From an uncultured Eubacteriales bacterium (lineage in GTDB: Bacteria > Bacillota > Clostridia > Oscillospirales > Acutalibacteraceae), in assembly GCA_902491475.1 (NCBI GenBank), contig CABUHY010000012.1:1-64000 (forward strand): DNA of 64,000 bases, given 5' to 3'. Positions 1-7,514 of this stretch are shown here, in pieces. Under the pieces are notes generated by a model. That model was given only the letters and a program-made list of their open reading frames with translations, had not been told where the DNA came from and searched no databases. Both the position numbers and the translations under genes were made by a program. The first letter of the stretch is position 1, and the number at the start of each line of letters is the position of its first letter.

Positions 1-58
1 CAGTTTTTTCTTCTTCGCTTATCCCTTTCTCCTTTGTTCAGTTTTTAGGGTGTAATAT

Positions 59-134
59 GCACCTTTAGCTCAGCTGGTAGAGCACCTGACTCTTAATCAG
101 GGTGTCCAGGGTTCGAGTCCCTGAAGGTGTACCA
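59..134 (+). tRNA. tRNA-Lys (anticodon CTT)
   Basis: Full cloverleaf. The acceptor strands GCACCTT and AAGGTGT pair with one G-U. The anticodon loop CTCTTAA gives CTT. The T-arm GGTTCGAGTCC is canonical and CCA is encoded. It is the first gene of a tRNA-tRNA-5S-tRNA cluster whose promoter lies upstream of the window. Confidence 0.97.
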
Positions 135-146
135 CTTGAATAAAAC

Positions 147-222
147 GGCCCGTTGGTCAAGTGGCCTAAGACTCCGGCCTCTCACGCCGGCAACAGCGGT
201 TCGAATCCGCTACGGGTCACCA
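147..222 (+). tRNA. tRNA-Glu (anticodon CTC)
   Basis: The acceptor strands GGCCCGT and ACGGGTC pair with one G-U. The anticodon stem CCGGC/GCCGG encloses the loop CTCTCAC, so the anticodon is CTC. The T-arm GGTTCGAATCC is present and CCA is encoded. It lies 12 bp after tRNA-Lys and is probably cotranscribed. Confidence 0.96.
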
Positions 223-311
223 TTCGGATTAAACGGGATTTCCTGTTTATATATACCCACTGATGTGGGACAATTTAATAAGTTAGCGTTAGAGAAATCT
301 AATGTTGATTA

Positions 312-427
<116 letters not shown>

Positions 428-436
428 ATTTAATAT

Positions 437-512
437 TCCTCCATAGCTCAGCCGGTAGAGCACTCGGCTGTTAACCGAGTTGTCGTTGGTTCGAGTCCAA
501 CTGGGGGAGCCA
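437..512 (+). tRNA. tRNA-Asn (anticodon GTT)
   Basis: The acceptor strands TCCTCCA and TGGGGGA pair. The anticodon stem CTCGG/CCGAG encloses CTGTTAA, so the anticodon is GTT. CCA is encoded. The last 34 bp (479-512) are repeated exactly at 719-752, which is typical of a tRNA gene used as an integration site. Confidence 0.97.
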
Positions 513-519
513 AAAATAG

Positions 520-549
520 AGGCGTTCTTTTGAACGCCTTTATTTTTTT
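520..549 (+). terminator. Rho-independent terminator of the tRNA/5S cluster
   Basis: An 8-bp stem (arms AGGCGTTC and GAACGCCT) with loop TTTT is followed by a T-rich tract, directly after tRNA-Asn. Confidence 0.88.
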
Positions 550-718
550 ACTCTCAAATTGAATTCAACCGATGATAGCTTGTATAAACAGCCGAGCGGC
601 TGTTAACTGCATCGTGACCGAGCGCTGCCGGTGGCAGAAGGAGCGAGGGCAGGATGGCGCAGCGGTCGACAGAAAAACGACGCTCCAAGGAAGTTTTTCG
701 TCGGGCACCGCAAGAGAT

Positions 719-752
719 GTTGTCGTTGGTTCGAGTCCAACTGGGGGAGCCA
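719..752 (+). repeat. Truncated second copy of tRNA-Asn 3' end (att-like direct repeat)
   Basis: These 34 bp are identical to 479-512 and hold the T-arm, the 3' acceptor strand and CCA, without the 5' half of a tRNA. The 200 bp between the copies contain CGGCTGTTAAC (about 594-604), which matches the tRNA-Asn anticodon arm over 11 bp. Duplication of a tRNA 3' end is the classic footprint of tyrosine-recombinase integration, but no integrase is nearby. It may be the scar of a lost element or part of a tRNA-derived repeat. Confidence 0.8.
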
Positions 753-756
753 AGAA

Positions 757-786
757 AAAGCACTTGCAAATGCAAGTGCTTTTTTC
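757..786 (+). terminator. Terminator hairpin after the tRNA-Asn fragment
   Basis: A perfect 10-bp stem AGCACTTGCA/TGCAAGTGCT with a 2-nt loop is followed by seven T. It leads directly into the hairpin array that starts TCAGTTATATTCGCC. Confidence 0.85.
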
Positions 787-958
787 AGTTATATTCGCCT
801 TGCGGCGAGTGATATTGCCAAAGGCAGTGATATTATGCTGCGTATAGTGTTATTGTTTTTGAGAACTTTATGCGAATATAATATCACTGCGCCAACGGCG
901 CAATAGCACTTTTGCCACAGGCAAAAATATCACGCCGAGTATAGCGAGGCATATCACA
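787..958 (+). repeat. Modular hairpin array B1 (GTGATATT/AATATCAC linkers)
   Basis: A chain of short palindromes (CGCCTTGCGGCG, GCCAAAGGC, TGCGCCAACGGCGCA, TTTTGCCACAGGCAAAA) is joined by 8-nt linkers. In the left half the linker reads GTGATATT. In the right half it reads AATATCAC, its reverse complement, so the array can fold into one long stem with side hairpins. Related arrays lie at 22657-22744 and 22869-23035. No coding capacity was recognised. Confidence 0.8.
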
Positions 959-1025
959 AAATATATAAAGATGACCTCAAAAGGTAAGGTTATTTCGCAT
1001 CGTTACAGAAAAGGACGATATATTA

Positions 1026-1514
1026 TTATTTTATATCATTTAATATCATTTCAACAACATCGTTGACGGACATATCTTTTGAAATTATTTTTTCTTCATT
1101 AAATCCAATTAAATCATTTTCGTTCCACCAACGCTCCATATCTTGTATGGTATAATCTGTATTGCTTTTTGTCAGAAATCTTTTGACTGTTTCGTCAAAA
1201 GGTATATCGTAATAATAAGCATAGATATTATTAAAATTTTTTTGTATTAAATTAAATAAAGCCTTGTACCAACGAGAATTTAATATGCCTTCAAGTACGA
1301 TGAAATTACTATGTGACTTGCCAAATAATGTTAACTGTTCGAGTAAATCAATAGCGATACTATTTTCACCGTCGCTTGTATGTAATAAATCTCGCCTAAT
1401 AGCATCTTGAGACAATAGCATACAATCTGTGCCAAGTCGTTTACATAGCTCTTTTGCAACAGTTGTTTTGCCGCTTCCGGAATTGCCTCTGATAATAATT
1501 ATCTTATCCGTCAT
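1026..1514 (-). CDS. P-loop NTPase, small-molecule kinase-like
   Basis: This 162-residue soluble protein starts with a beta strand and a Walker A motif GNSGSGKT (residues 10-17). The pattern LLSQDAIRRDLL follows, as in AAA_33/zeta-toxin/adenylylsulfate-kinase-like phosphotransferases that phosphorylate small molecules or nucleotides. The substrate cannot be read from sequence. The start is fixed by TAGGAG 5 nt upstream of the ATG. Composition is clearly more AT-rich than the core genes downstream. It sits between the tRNA-Asn duplication and a decayed acetyltransferase on the same strand, so it is probably accessory. A role in antibiotic or metabolite modification is possible but unsupported. 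Confidence 0.75.
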   Translation of the reverse strand: MTDKIIIIRGNSGSGKTTVAKELCKRLGTDCMLLSQDAIRRDLLHTSDGENSIAIDLLEQLTLFGKSHSNFIVLEGILNSRWYKALFNLIQKNFNNIYAYYYDIPFDETVKRFLTKSNTDYTIQDMERWWNENDLIGFNEEKIISKDMSVNDVVEMILNDIK

Positions 1515-1645
1515 TTTAACTCCTATATATTAAAGCATTTGCCATATTAACTCAAAACGAGCTGATATTTGCTTTTTATAGTACACCTTAATGCTTTCCC
1601 TATCTTAACGCATATGTATGTCGTCACGAGTATGCCGTTATCCTT

Positions 1646-2129
1646 TCATATATCCAATTCTATAAATCCTACCGTAAACGGCAAATGCTCAAATTTCTTT
1701 GTGCCGGTGTGGACAAAGCCTAATTTACCGTACCACTCTTTCAACACGGTGTTTTCTTCTATAATTCCGATTTTAATCTTATCTGAGCCGAGAGTGTTTT
1801 TCGAGTAATCGACTGCGAAGTCTACTAACTTCTTGCCTATACCCAAATGCCTGAACTCGGGTAAAACGGACAGACAGGTTGTTTATTTCTGCGCTGTCGC
1901 CGTTAACACTCAATGAAAAATACCCGACAAACTTATTTTCATATTTATATAAAAACATTGGATTGCCGCACTTTAATTGTTCCCGCAATTTTTTCATCGG
2001 CATAAAGGCAGTATGCTAGGGACAATTTTCTTTTGTCAATCCCATTTCATCGGCGACTGTTTGAAAGCTTTTATGAATTATATCAAGGCAGGTGTTCAGT
2101 TGTATGCTTTCGGTAACTTTACAAATCAT
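1646..2129 (-). pseudogene. GNAT-family N-acetyltransferase, disrupted
   Basis: Reading the minus strand from ATG at 2129 (AAGGATGG upstream) gives an acetyltransferase of about 160 residues in pieces. The first 37 codons end at an in-frame TAG. The same frame then continues from MPMKKLREQL through FVGYFSLSVNG and SAEINNLSV. A frameshift near 1865-1875 moves the rest to another frame, which carries the acetyl-CoA loop region HLGIGKKLVDFA and the C-terminal pattern WYGKLGFVHTGTKKF. The stretch GTCCGTTTTACCC looks like a small insertion at the shift. With both a stop and a shift, this is probably a true pseudogene. The neighbouring kinase gene is also AT-rich. Confidence 0.8.
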
Positions 2130-2204
2130 ATTCAGCCATCCTTAATTTTTATTTTATAAGTATACCATAAAAAATCCGCATATTAAATATGCCTTCGGCT
2201 TTTG

Positions 2205-2234
2205 TTGACAGTACATTTCAATTTGTGTTATATT
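2205..2234 (+). promoter_or_regulatory. Sigma-A-type promoter
   Basis: TTGACA (2205-2210), then TTATAT/TATATT (2228-2234) after 17-18 bp, about 40 bp ahead of the ATG at 2273. Confidence 0.6.
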
Positions 2235-2272
2235 GTGCTTGTAAACCGAATATTTTTTCTTGGGGGATAAAA

Positions 2273-2842
2273 ATGAACGATTTTGAAAATATGCTGTATG
2301 AAGAAATAAAGGACGAGATATTGTCGTGGGACGAAGAGGGCATTTACGCCATATCGTTTTTTCTTGAGTCAAATGAATTGATTACATATAAGGATTACAG
2401 CAATCTTACAACATGGTCCGTAAGCTATAATACGGAGGAAGATTGCGACGGCGCAGGTGAATTTGACGAGGAAAGATGGAATTTTGCTTTTTGGCGGCAG
2501 GACGAAATGATGATTATATATTTCGACGAGCCCAACGAAGTTGCCGACGAGCTTTTCGAATGGTATGCCGAAAAAGGAGTAACGGATTTCGGCGAAGATG
2601 TAGATGTTTATAACGAAAATAAGGAATATATCGGCGAAGAACCTGCGGGCCGTTATGAGCTGCTGCAGCTTGCCGCTTCATTTGCCGAAAGGCTGCACCG
2701 AGAGGGTACAATAAAGGAACATTTCGGAAAAGACATTCCGATTATTGTCCACGGGCTTGAATACACCTGGAGCGACTTGGAGGCCACCGAAAAAGCCAAT
2801 CCCGACGGACAGGCAGCAGCGTTTTTTGACGCAATGGGATAA
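2273..2842 (+). CDS. Hypothetical acidic protein, DUF4303-like
   Basis: A 189-residue soluble, strongly acidic protein with no signal peptide or membrane segment. ATG 2273 is chosen because a G-rich ribosome site (TTGGGGG) precedes it and a promoter lies just upstream. The order of features, an N-terminal helix, then YAISFFLES, then WNFAFWRQDE and a helical C-terminal half, recalls DUF4303/SMI1-type proteins often found as immunity or accessory factors. That match is from memory and tentative. It stands alone between the broken acetyltransferase and rny. Confidence 0.55.
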   Translation: MNDFENMLYEEIKDEILSWDEEGIYAISFFLESNELITYKDYSNLTTWSVSYNTEEDCDGAGEFDEERWNFAFWRQDEMMIIYFDEPNEVADELFEWYAEKGVTDFGEDVDVYNENKEYIGEEPAGRYELLQLAASFAERLHREGTIKEHFGKDIPIIVHGLEYTWSDLEATEKANPDGQAAAFFDAMG

Positions 2843-2977
2843 TACGGCACTGAAAATAAACAGATTTGCCCGTCGGCTGTGCGCTTCGGTGTGCGGCTTA
2901 CGGGCATATTTATTTTTTATGACAAGGCGACGGATACTCCTTTTTATAAAAAATCGGGGTTATCTGCTCTTGATTTC

Positions 2978-3006
2978 TTGACATATTGTACAAAAAGTTA
3001 TAAAAT
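2978..3006 (+). promoter_or_regulatory. Promoter of rny
   Basis: TTGACA (2978-2983), 17-bp spacer, TAAAAT (3001-3006). The untranslated leader to the rny start is about 115 nt. Confidence 0.65.
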
Positions 3007-3126
3007 ATCTAAGATAATGTTTTATAATGCGAAAATATATCATTATCTGAAAATTATTTAATAATTTAATAATTTTTACGACATTTTAAGTTTATTGAAA
3101 AATTACAAAAGGAGGTGCAATGCTTT

Positions 3127-4680
3127 TTGAATACTACGCTTTCAGTTATACTCATTATCGCCGCAGCGGTTATATTCGGCGTTGTAGGATTCATTTTCGG
3201 CGAGCTTCACAGGAAGAAAGTTGCCGAGGCGGCAATCGGTTCCGCTACCGAAGAGGCTACAAGGATAGTCAATCAGGCGGTTCAGACAGCCGAAAACAAG
3301 AAGAGAGAATCCATACTTGAGGCTAAAGACGAAATTCACGCTCTCAGAACGGAAGCTGACAAAGACATAAAGGAAAGGCGTGCCGAAGTTCAGAGACAGG
3401 AAAGAAGAATAATTCAAAAAGAAGAAACTCTCGATAAGAAAACGGAAAATATCGAGAAAAAAGAAGAGACGCTCAACTCAAAGCTCAAAGATGTTGACGC
3501 AAGATTGCAGGAAGTTGAGTCGATAAAGAAGAGCCAGTTTGATATGCTTGAAAAGGTGTCGGGTTACACCAAGGAGCAGGCAAAGGCAGTGCTTTTGCAG
3601 AACCTTGACGAGGAGCTCACACACGAAAAAGCAGTCAAAATTATGGACTACGAGCAGAGAACCAAGGACGAGGCAGACAACCTCGCAAGGGAGATTATTT
3701 CCACTGCCATTCAGCGTTGTGCGGCCGACTGCACTGCGGAGACAACGGTTTCCGTCGTTGCGTTGCCCAACGATGAAATGAAGGGCAGAATCATCGGACG
3801 AGAGGGCAGAAATGTCAGAACTCTCGAAACAATTACGGGTGTTGACCTTATTATTGACGATACGCCCGAGGCTATCACGGTTTCAAGCTTTGAGCCCGTA
3901 CGCAGAGAAATTGCAAGGCTCACTCTTGAAAAGCTTATTGCGGACGGCAGAATTCATCCCGCACGCATTGAGGAAATGTACGAAAAGGCGAAACGGGAGG
4001 TTGAGCAGACAATCCGTCAGACGGGCGAAAGAGCGGTTATCGACGCAGGCGTAAACGGTATCCATCCCGAGCTTGTCAAGCTTCTCGGTAAGCTTAAATA
4101 CCGCACAAGCTACGGTCAGAATGTACTCAGCCATTCTCTTGAGGTTTCGTATATCGCAGGTCTTATGGCGGCAGAGCTCGGTGCTGATGTTAAAACGGCT
4201 AAGCGCGCGGGTCTTCTCCACGACATAGGCAAGGCTCTTGACCACGAGATGGACGGAACACATATCGAGCTCGGCGTTGAATACGCTAAGAAGTACAAGG
4301 AAAACGACCAGGTTATCCACGCTATCGCCGCACACCACGGAGATATTGAGGCGAAAACGGTTGTTGCTTGTCTTGTTCAGGCTGCGGATGCTGTTTCGGC
4401 GGCACGCCCCGGAGCAAGAAGAGAGAATGTTCAGAATTACATTAAACGCCTTGAAAAGCTTGAAGAAATCGCTTCTTCATTTGACGGCGTTGAGAAATCG
4501 TACGCTATTCAGGCAGGTCGTGAGGTTCGCATAATGGTTAAGCCTGATGTCGTAAGCGACGATAAAATGGTACTTATTGCACGAGATGTGGTTAAGAAAA
4601 TCGAAGAAGAACTTGAATACCCCGGACAGATCAAGGTCAATATCGTTCGTGAAAATCGCATAGTCGATTACGCAAAATAA
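3127..4680 (+). CDS. rny: Ribonuclease Y
   Basis: RNase Y is a membrane-anchored endoribonuclease that starts mRNA decay in Firmicutes. The protein of about 517 residues has an N-terminal membrane helix, a long charged coiled coil (residues about 30-170), a KH domain with GRIIGREGRN near 219 and an HD domain with LLHDIGK near 362. Length and order match the family. TTG at 3127 is preferred because AGGAGG ends 10 nt before it. The in-frame GTG at 3115 lies inside the ribosome site. ymdB follows, as in Bacillus. Confidence 0.96.
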   Translation: MNTTLSVILIIAAAVIFGVVGFIFGELHRKKVAEAAIGSATEEATRIVNQAVQTAENKKRESILEAKDEIHALRTEADKDIKERRAEVQRQERRIIQKEETLDKKTENIEKKEETLNSKLKDVDARLQEVESIKKSQFDMLEKVSGYTKEQAKAVLLQNLDEELTHEKAVKIMDYEQRTKDEADNLAREIISTAIQRCAADCTAETTVSVVALPNDEMKGRIIGREGRNVRTLETITGVDLIIDDTPEAITVSSFEPVRREIARLTLEKLIADGRIHPARIEEMYEKAKREVEQTIRQTGERAVIDAGVNGIHPELVKLLGKLKYRTSYGQNVLSHSLEVSYIAGLMAAELGADVKTAKRAGLLHDIGKALDHEMDGTHIELGVEYAKKYKENDQVIHAIAAHHGDIEAKTVVACLVQAADAVSAARPGARRENVQNYIKRLEKLEEIASSFDGVEKSYAIQAGREVRIMVKPDVVSDDKMVLIARDVVKKIEEELEYPGQIKVNIVRENRIVDYAK

Positions 4681-4690
4681 AAAATCGGCG

Positions 4691-4718
4691 GCCCTGACTG
4701 CGTAAGTCAGGGCTTTTT
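4691..4718 (+). terminator. Hairpin terminator or attenuator between rny and ymdB
   Basis: The stem GCCCTGAC/GTCAGGGC is followed by five T. No clear promoter follows before ymdB at 4752, so it may only reduce read-through. Confidence 0.75.
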
Positions 4719-4751
4719 CCGACAGATAACAGATACGGAAATCGGTGAATT

Positions 4752-5534
4752 ATGGAAAAAACCGTAAGGGTGCTTGCAGTGGGCGATGTGGTTTCGTCAG
4801 CAGGCTGTGAAAAGCTGAGGGAGACCCTGCCCTCATTAAAGAAAGAAAAAAATATAGATGTCTGCATTGTAAACGGTGAAAATGCCGCAGTCGGAAACGG
4901 AATGACCGCTTTTTCGTGCGAGCATATTTTTGCAAGCGGCGCAGATGTCATTACGGGCGGAAATCATACCTTCAGAAGGCGTGAGTTCTACGACACGCTT
5001 GAAAGCTCATATTCGATAATACGCCCGATAAACTATTCCTCCGACTGCCCCGGCAGAGGGTATACGATTGTCGACAAGGGCTTTGTGAGGATAGGCGTTG
5101 TAAATGTGCTCGGCACGGTATATATGGAAAACCTTAAAAACCCGTTTGACTGTATGGACGAAGCCGTTGCGGCGCTCAAGGACGAGGTAAATATAATAAT
5201 CGTCGATTTGCACGCAGAGGCTACGGCGGAGAAAAAATCACTCGGCTTTTATCTTGACGGTCGGGTTTCGGCTGTGTTCGGCACTCACACTCATGTTCAA
5301 ACTGCCGACGAGCAGATTTTGCCCAACGGCACGGGATATATAACCGATGTCGGTATGACGGGCCCGGCGCTTTCGGTAATCGGTGTAAAGCCCGAGCTTG
5401 CGATTGAAAAAATGCGTACAAATATGCCCGTAAGGTTTGAGAACCCGACAGATAACTGCCTTTTGCAGGGCATAATATTTGAGATAGACCGCTCAAGCGG
5501 AAAAACTGTTTCGGTTGAGCGCATAAGCTTATAA
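4752..5534 (+). CDS. ymdB: YmdB family metallophosphoesterase
   Basis: A 260-residue cytosolic calcineurin-like phosphoesterase of the TIGR00282/YmdB family. In Bacillus it hydrolyses cyclic nucleotide monophosphates and affects biofilm and motility decisions. Visible motifs are the metal-binding GDVV near the N-terminus, VNGENAA, GGNHTF and FGTHTHVQTAD. The rny-ymdB order supports the call. The next gene starts 15 bp downstream. Confidence 0.93.
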   Translation: MEKTVRVLAVGDVVSSAGCEKLRETLPSLKKEKNIDVCIVNGENAAVGNGMTAFSCEHIFASGADVITGGNHTFRRREFYDTLESSYSIIRPINYSSDCPGRGYTIVDKGFVRIGVVNVLGTVYMENLKNPFDCMDEAVAALKDEVNIIIVDLHAEATAEKKSLGFYLDGRVSAVFGTHTHVQTADEQILPNGTGYITDVGMTGPALSVIGVKPELAIEKMRTNMPVRFENPTDNCLLQGIIFEIDRSSGKTVSVERISL

Positions 5535-5549
5535 AAGGAGGCGGCTGCC

Positions 5550-7058
5550 GTGAAAAAAAGAATAATTTCAGTGCTTTGCATTTTGGCGGCGGTTGCCGTA
5601 TTGCTCTGTTCGTGCAAAAAAACGCCTACGGCATCCGAGGAGGAAACAAAGACAAATTCGGGTTCGGAAAGCGTTCAGTCAACGGAGATTTCCCTGCCGT
5701 ATTCGTCAAGCGACTCGTTAAATCCGTACTTTGCGACGGGCAATGAAAATCTTGCGTTGGCTTACCTTTACTGTCAGCCGCTCTACGAGGTAAAGTCGGA
5801 TTATTCGGCAGAGCCGGTGTTGGCGGAGAGCATTACCTCGGACGGAACAAAGGTAACGGTTACACTGCAAAATGCGGTATTCAGTGACGGAAGCTCCGTA
5901 ACGGCAAAAGATGTTGTATATTCGTTCAACAAGGCAAAGGCGTCGGTTGCGTTTTCACAAAGGCTTTCAAATGTGACTTCTGCCGCAGCTTCGGGCTCGG
6001 CTGTTGTGTTTACGCTCGGTGCCGCAGATAATCTTTGTGCAAATATCCTGACTTTCCCGATAGTTAAGCAGGCGACCGCAGAGGATTCGGCAACGGTTCC
6101 GACGGGCTCGGGGAGATTTGTGTTTGACAGCAGCTTAACGCTTACCGTAAACAAAAAGAGTGAAGTGGCAAGCAGAATAAACAAGATTACCCTTTACGAT
6201 GTAAAGAAGCTTGAATATATCACAAACGCTGTTGAGATAGGCAATATAAACTATCTGTTTGAGGACTTTTCCGACGGACAGTACAAACGCATTGTGGCGC
6301 AGAATAAGTCGGTAACGCTCAACAACTTTGTTTTTCTCGGTATAAATCCGTCCTCGGGGGCTCTCTCGTCCTCGGCGATACGCACGGCAATATACTACGC
6401 AATCGACAAAGAGGATATAAGCCAGAGCGCATATCAGGGCTATGCAAAGTCGGCGGTTACGGTGTTTAATCCCGATTTCAATATGCTCTCCTCGCAGGAG
6501 CTTCCCTCGGCAAAGGGAGATGCGACAAAATGCGACTCTATCCTTTCAAAAATGGGTTATAATTATTACACGAAAAACGGAGTTAAGACGGATCAGACCA
6601 ATGTGCTTTCGTTTTCGATACTTGTAAATTCGGAAAACAGCTTCAGAGTTTCCGCAGCTCAGAAAATTGCCGCCCGTCTCGGGGAAAGAGGCTTTTCGGT
6701 TACGGTTGACTCGGTTGACTCCGAAACATACAGGCAGAGGGTTTTAAGCGGAAATTACGAAGCTTATATCGGAGAGGTAAAGCTTTGCGAAAACTTTGAC
6801 CTGTCGGCGTTCTTTAACGGTCAGTCGGGTATGTCGGTTGACGCAAACGGAAACTTCGCCTCGGCGTATAGTTCCTTTAAGAGCGGTCAGGCGGATATAA
6901 AGGCGGTAAACGACGCCTTCTTTAACGATATGCCGTTTGTCCCGCTGTGTTACAGAATGGGAATGGCAGCTTATTCAAAGGGCGTTACCCCCGATTTTAC
7001 ATATGCGCCGTTTGACATTTACGGCAATATGGAAAACTGGGAAAAAACAGCTCAATAA
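5550..7058 (+). CDS. ABC transporter substrate-binding lipoprotein, peptide/nickel family 5
   Basis: A 502-residue secreted lipoprotein. The N-terminus has a charged region, a hydrophobic stretch and the lipobox LCSC (Cys22). A Ser/Thr/Glu linker precedes the solute-binding fold. The patterns SLNPYF, AESITSDGTKVTVTLQ, FSDGSSVTAKDVVYSF and IRTAIYYAIDKEDI are typical of the OppA/DppA class. The start is GTG after AAAGGAGG. No permease or ATPase gene is adjacent, so it either serves a transporter encoded elsewhere or acts as a receptor. The ligand is unknown. Confidence 0.85.
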   Translation: MKKRIISVLCILAAVAVLLCSCKKTPTASEEETKTNSGSESVQSTEISLPYSSSDSLNPYFATGNENLALAYLYCQPLYEVKSDYSAEPVLAESITSDGTKVTVTLQNAVFSDGSSVTAKDVVYSFNKAKASVAFSQRLSNVTSAAASGSAVVFTLGAADNLCANILTFPIVKQATAEDSATVPTGSGRFVFDSSLTLTVNKKSEVASRINKITLYDVKKLEYITNAVEIGNINYLFEDFSDGQYKRIVAQNKSVTLNNFVFLGINPSSGALSSSAIRTAIYYAIDKEDISQSAYQGYAKSAVTVFNPDFNMLSSQELPSAKGDATKCDSILSKMGYNYYTKNGVKTDQTNVLSFSILVNSENSFRVSAAQKIAARLGERGFSVTVDSVDSETYRQRVLSGNYEAYIGEVKLCENFDLSAFFNGQSGMSVDANGNFASAYSSFKSGQADIKAVNDAFFNDMPFVPLCYRMGMAAYSKGVTPDFTYAPFDIYGNMENWEKTAQ

Positions 7059-7144
7059 CAAATAATATATGAACTCACATCGTGCCGCAGGGCTGTAACG
7101 GGGCGAAGCGTGATTTATTTTACAGCCGGAAAGGTTCAGTGAAT

Positions 7145-7498
7145 ATGATTAAATTTGAAAATCATCTCGGCACAACGGAATTGCACGAGCACTATTTTTC
7201 AGACCTTATCGGACACACCGTAACTTCGTGTTTCGGCGTTGCGGGAATGGCAAACAGCGGAGCAACGCAAAATCTCCGTCAGTTTATATTCAGACACAAC
7301 AACTATATCGACCAGGGCGTATCGGTATATGCCGAGTCGGACGAGCTTGTTATCGACCTGCATATCATAGTGACCTACGGAGTAAATATCCGGGCTATCG
7401 TTGACTCGATTAAGAACAAGGTAAGATACACCGTTGAAAAATCAACAGGTCATACGGTCAAGAGAATTAACGTCTATGTTGACGGAATGAAGGAATAA
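7145..7498 (+). CDS. Asp23/Gls24 family envelope stress response protein (YloU-like)
   Basis: A 117-residue soluble protein with the Asp23 pattern of alternating strands (VSVYAESDELVIDLHIIV) and a C-terminal helix-strand ending INVYVDG. ATG 7145 follows a ribosome site GGAAAGG. Upstream, GGCTGTAA (7091-7098) and TTACAGCC (7120-7127) can form an 8-bp stem just ahead of the ribosome site. Asp23-like genes commonly precede fakA and recG in Firmicutes, as here. Confidence 0.87.
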   Translation: MIKFENHLGTTELHEHYFSDLIGHTVTSCFGVAGMANSGATQNLRQFIFRHNNYIDQGVSVYAESDELVIDLHIIVTYGVNIRAIVDSIKNKVRYTVEKSTGHTVKRINVYVDGMKE

Positions 7499-7514
7499 AA
7501 TAGGAGTGTATAAA

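Noticed and set aside
554..775. Minus-strand frames over the tRNA-Asn fragment containing GLEPTTTS and SWTRTND
   Set aside because: These peptides come from translating a tRNA 3' end and are a well-known kind of false gene.
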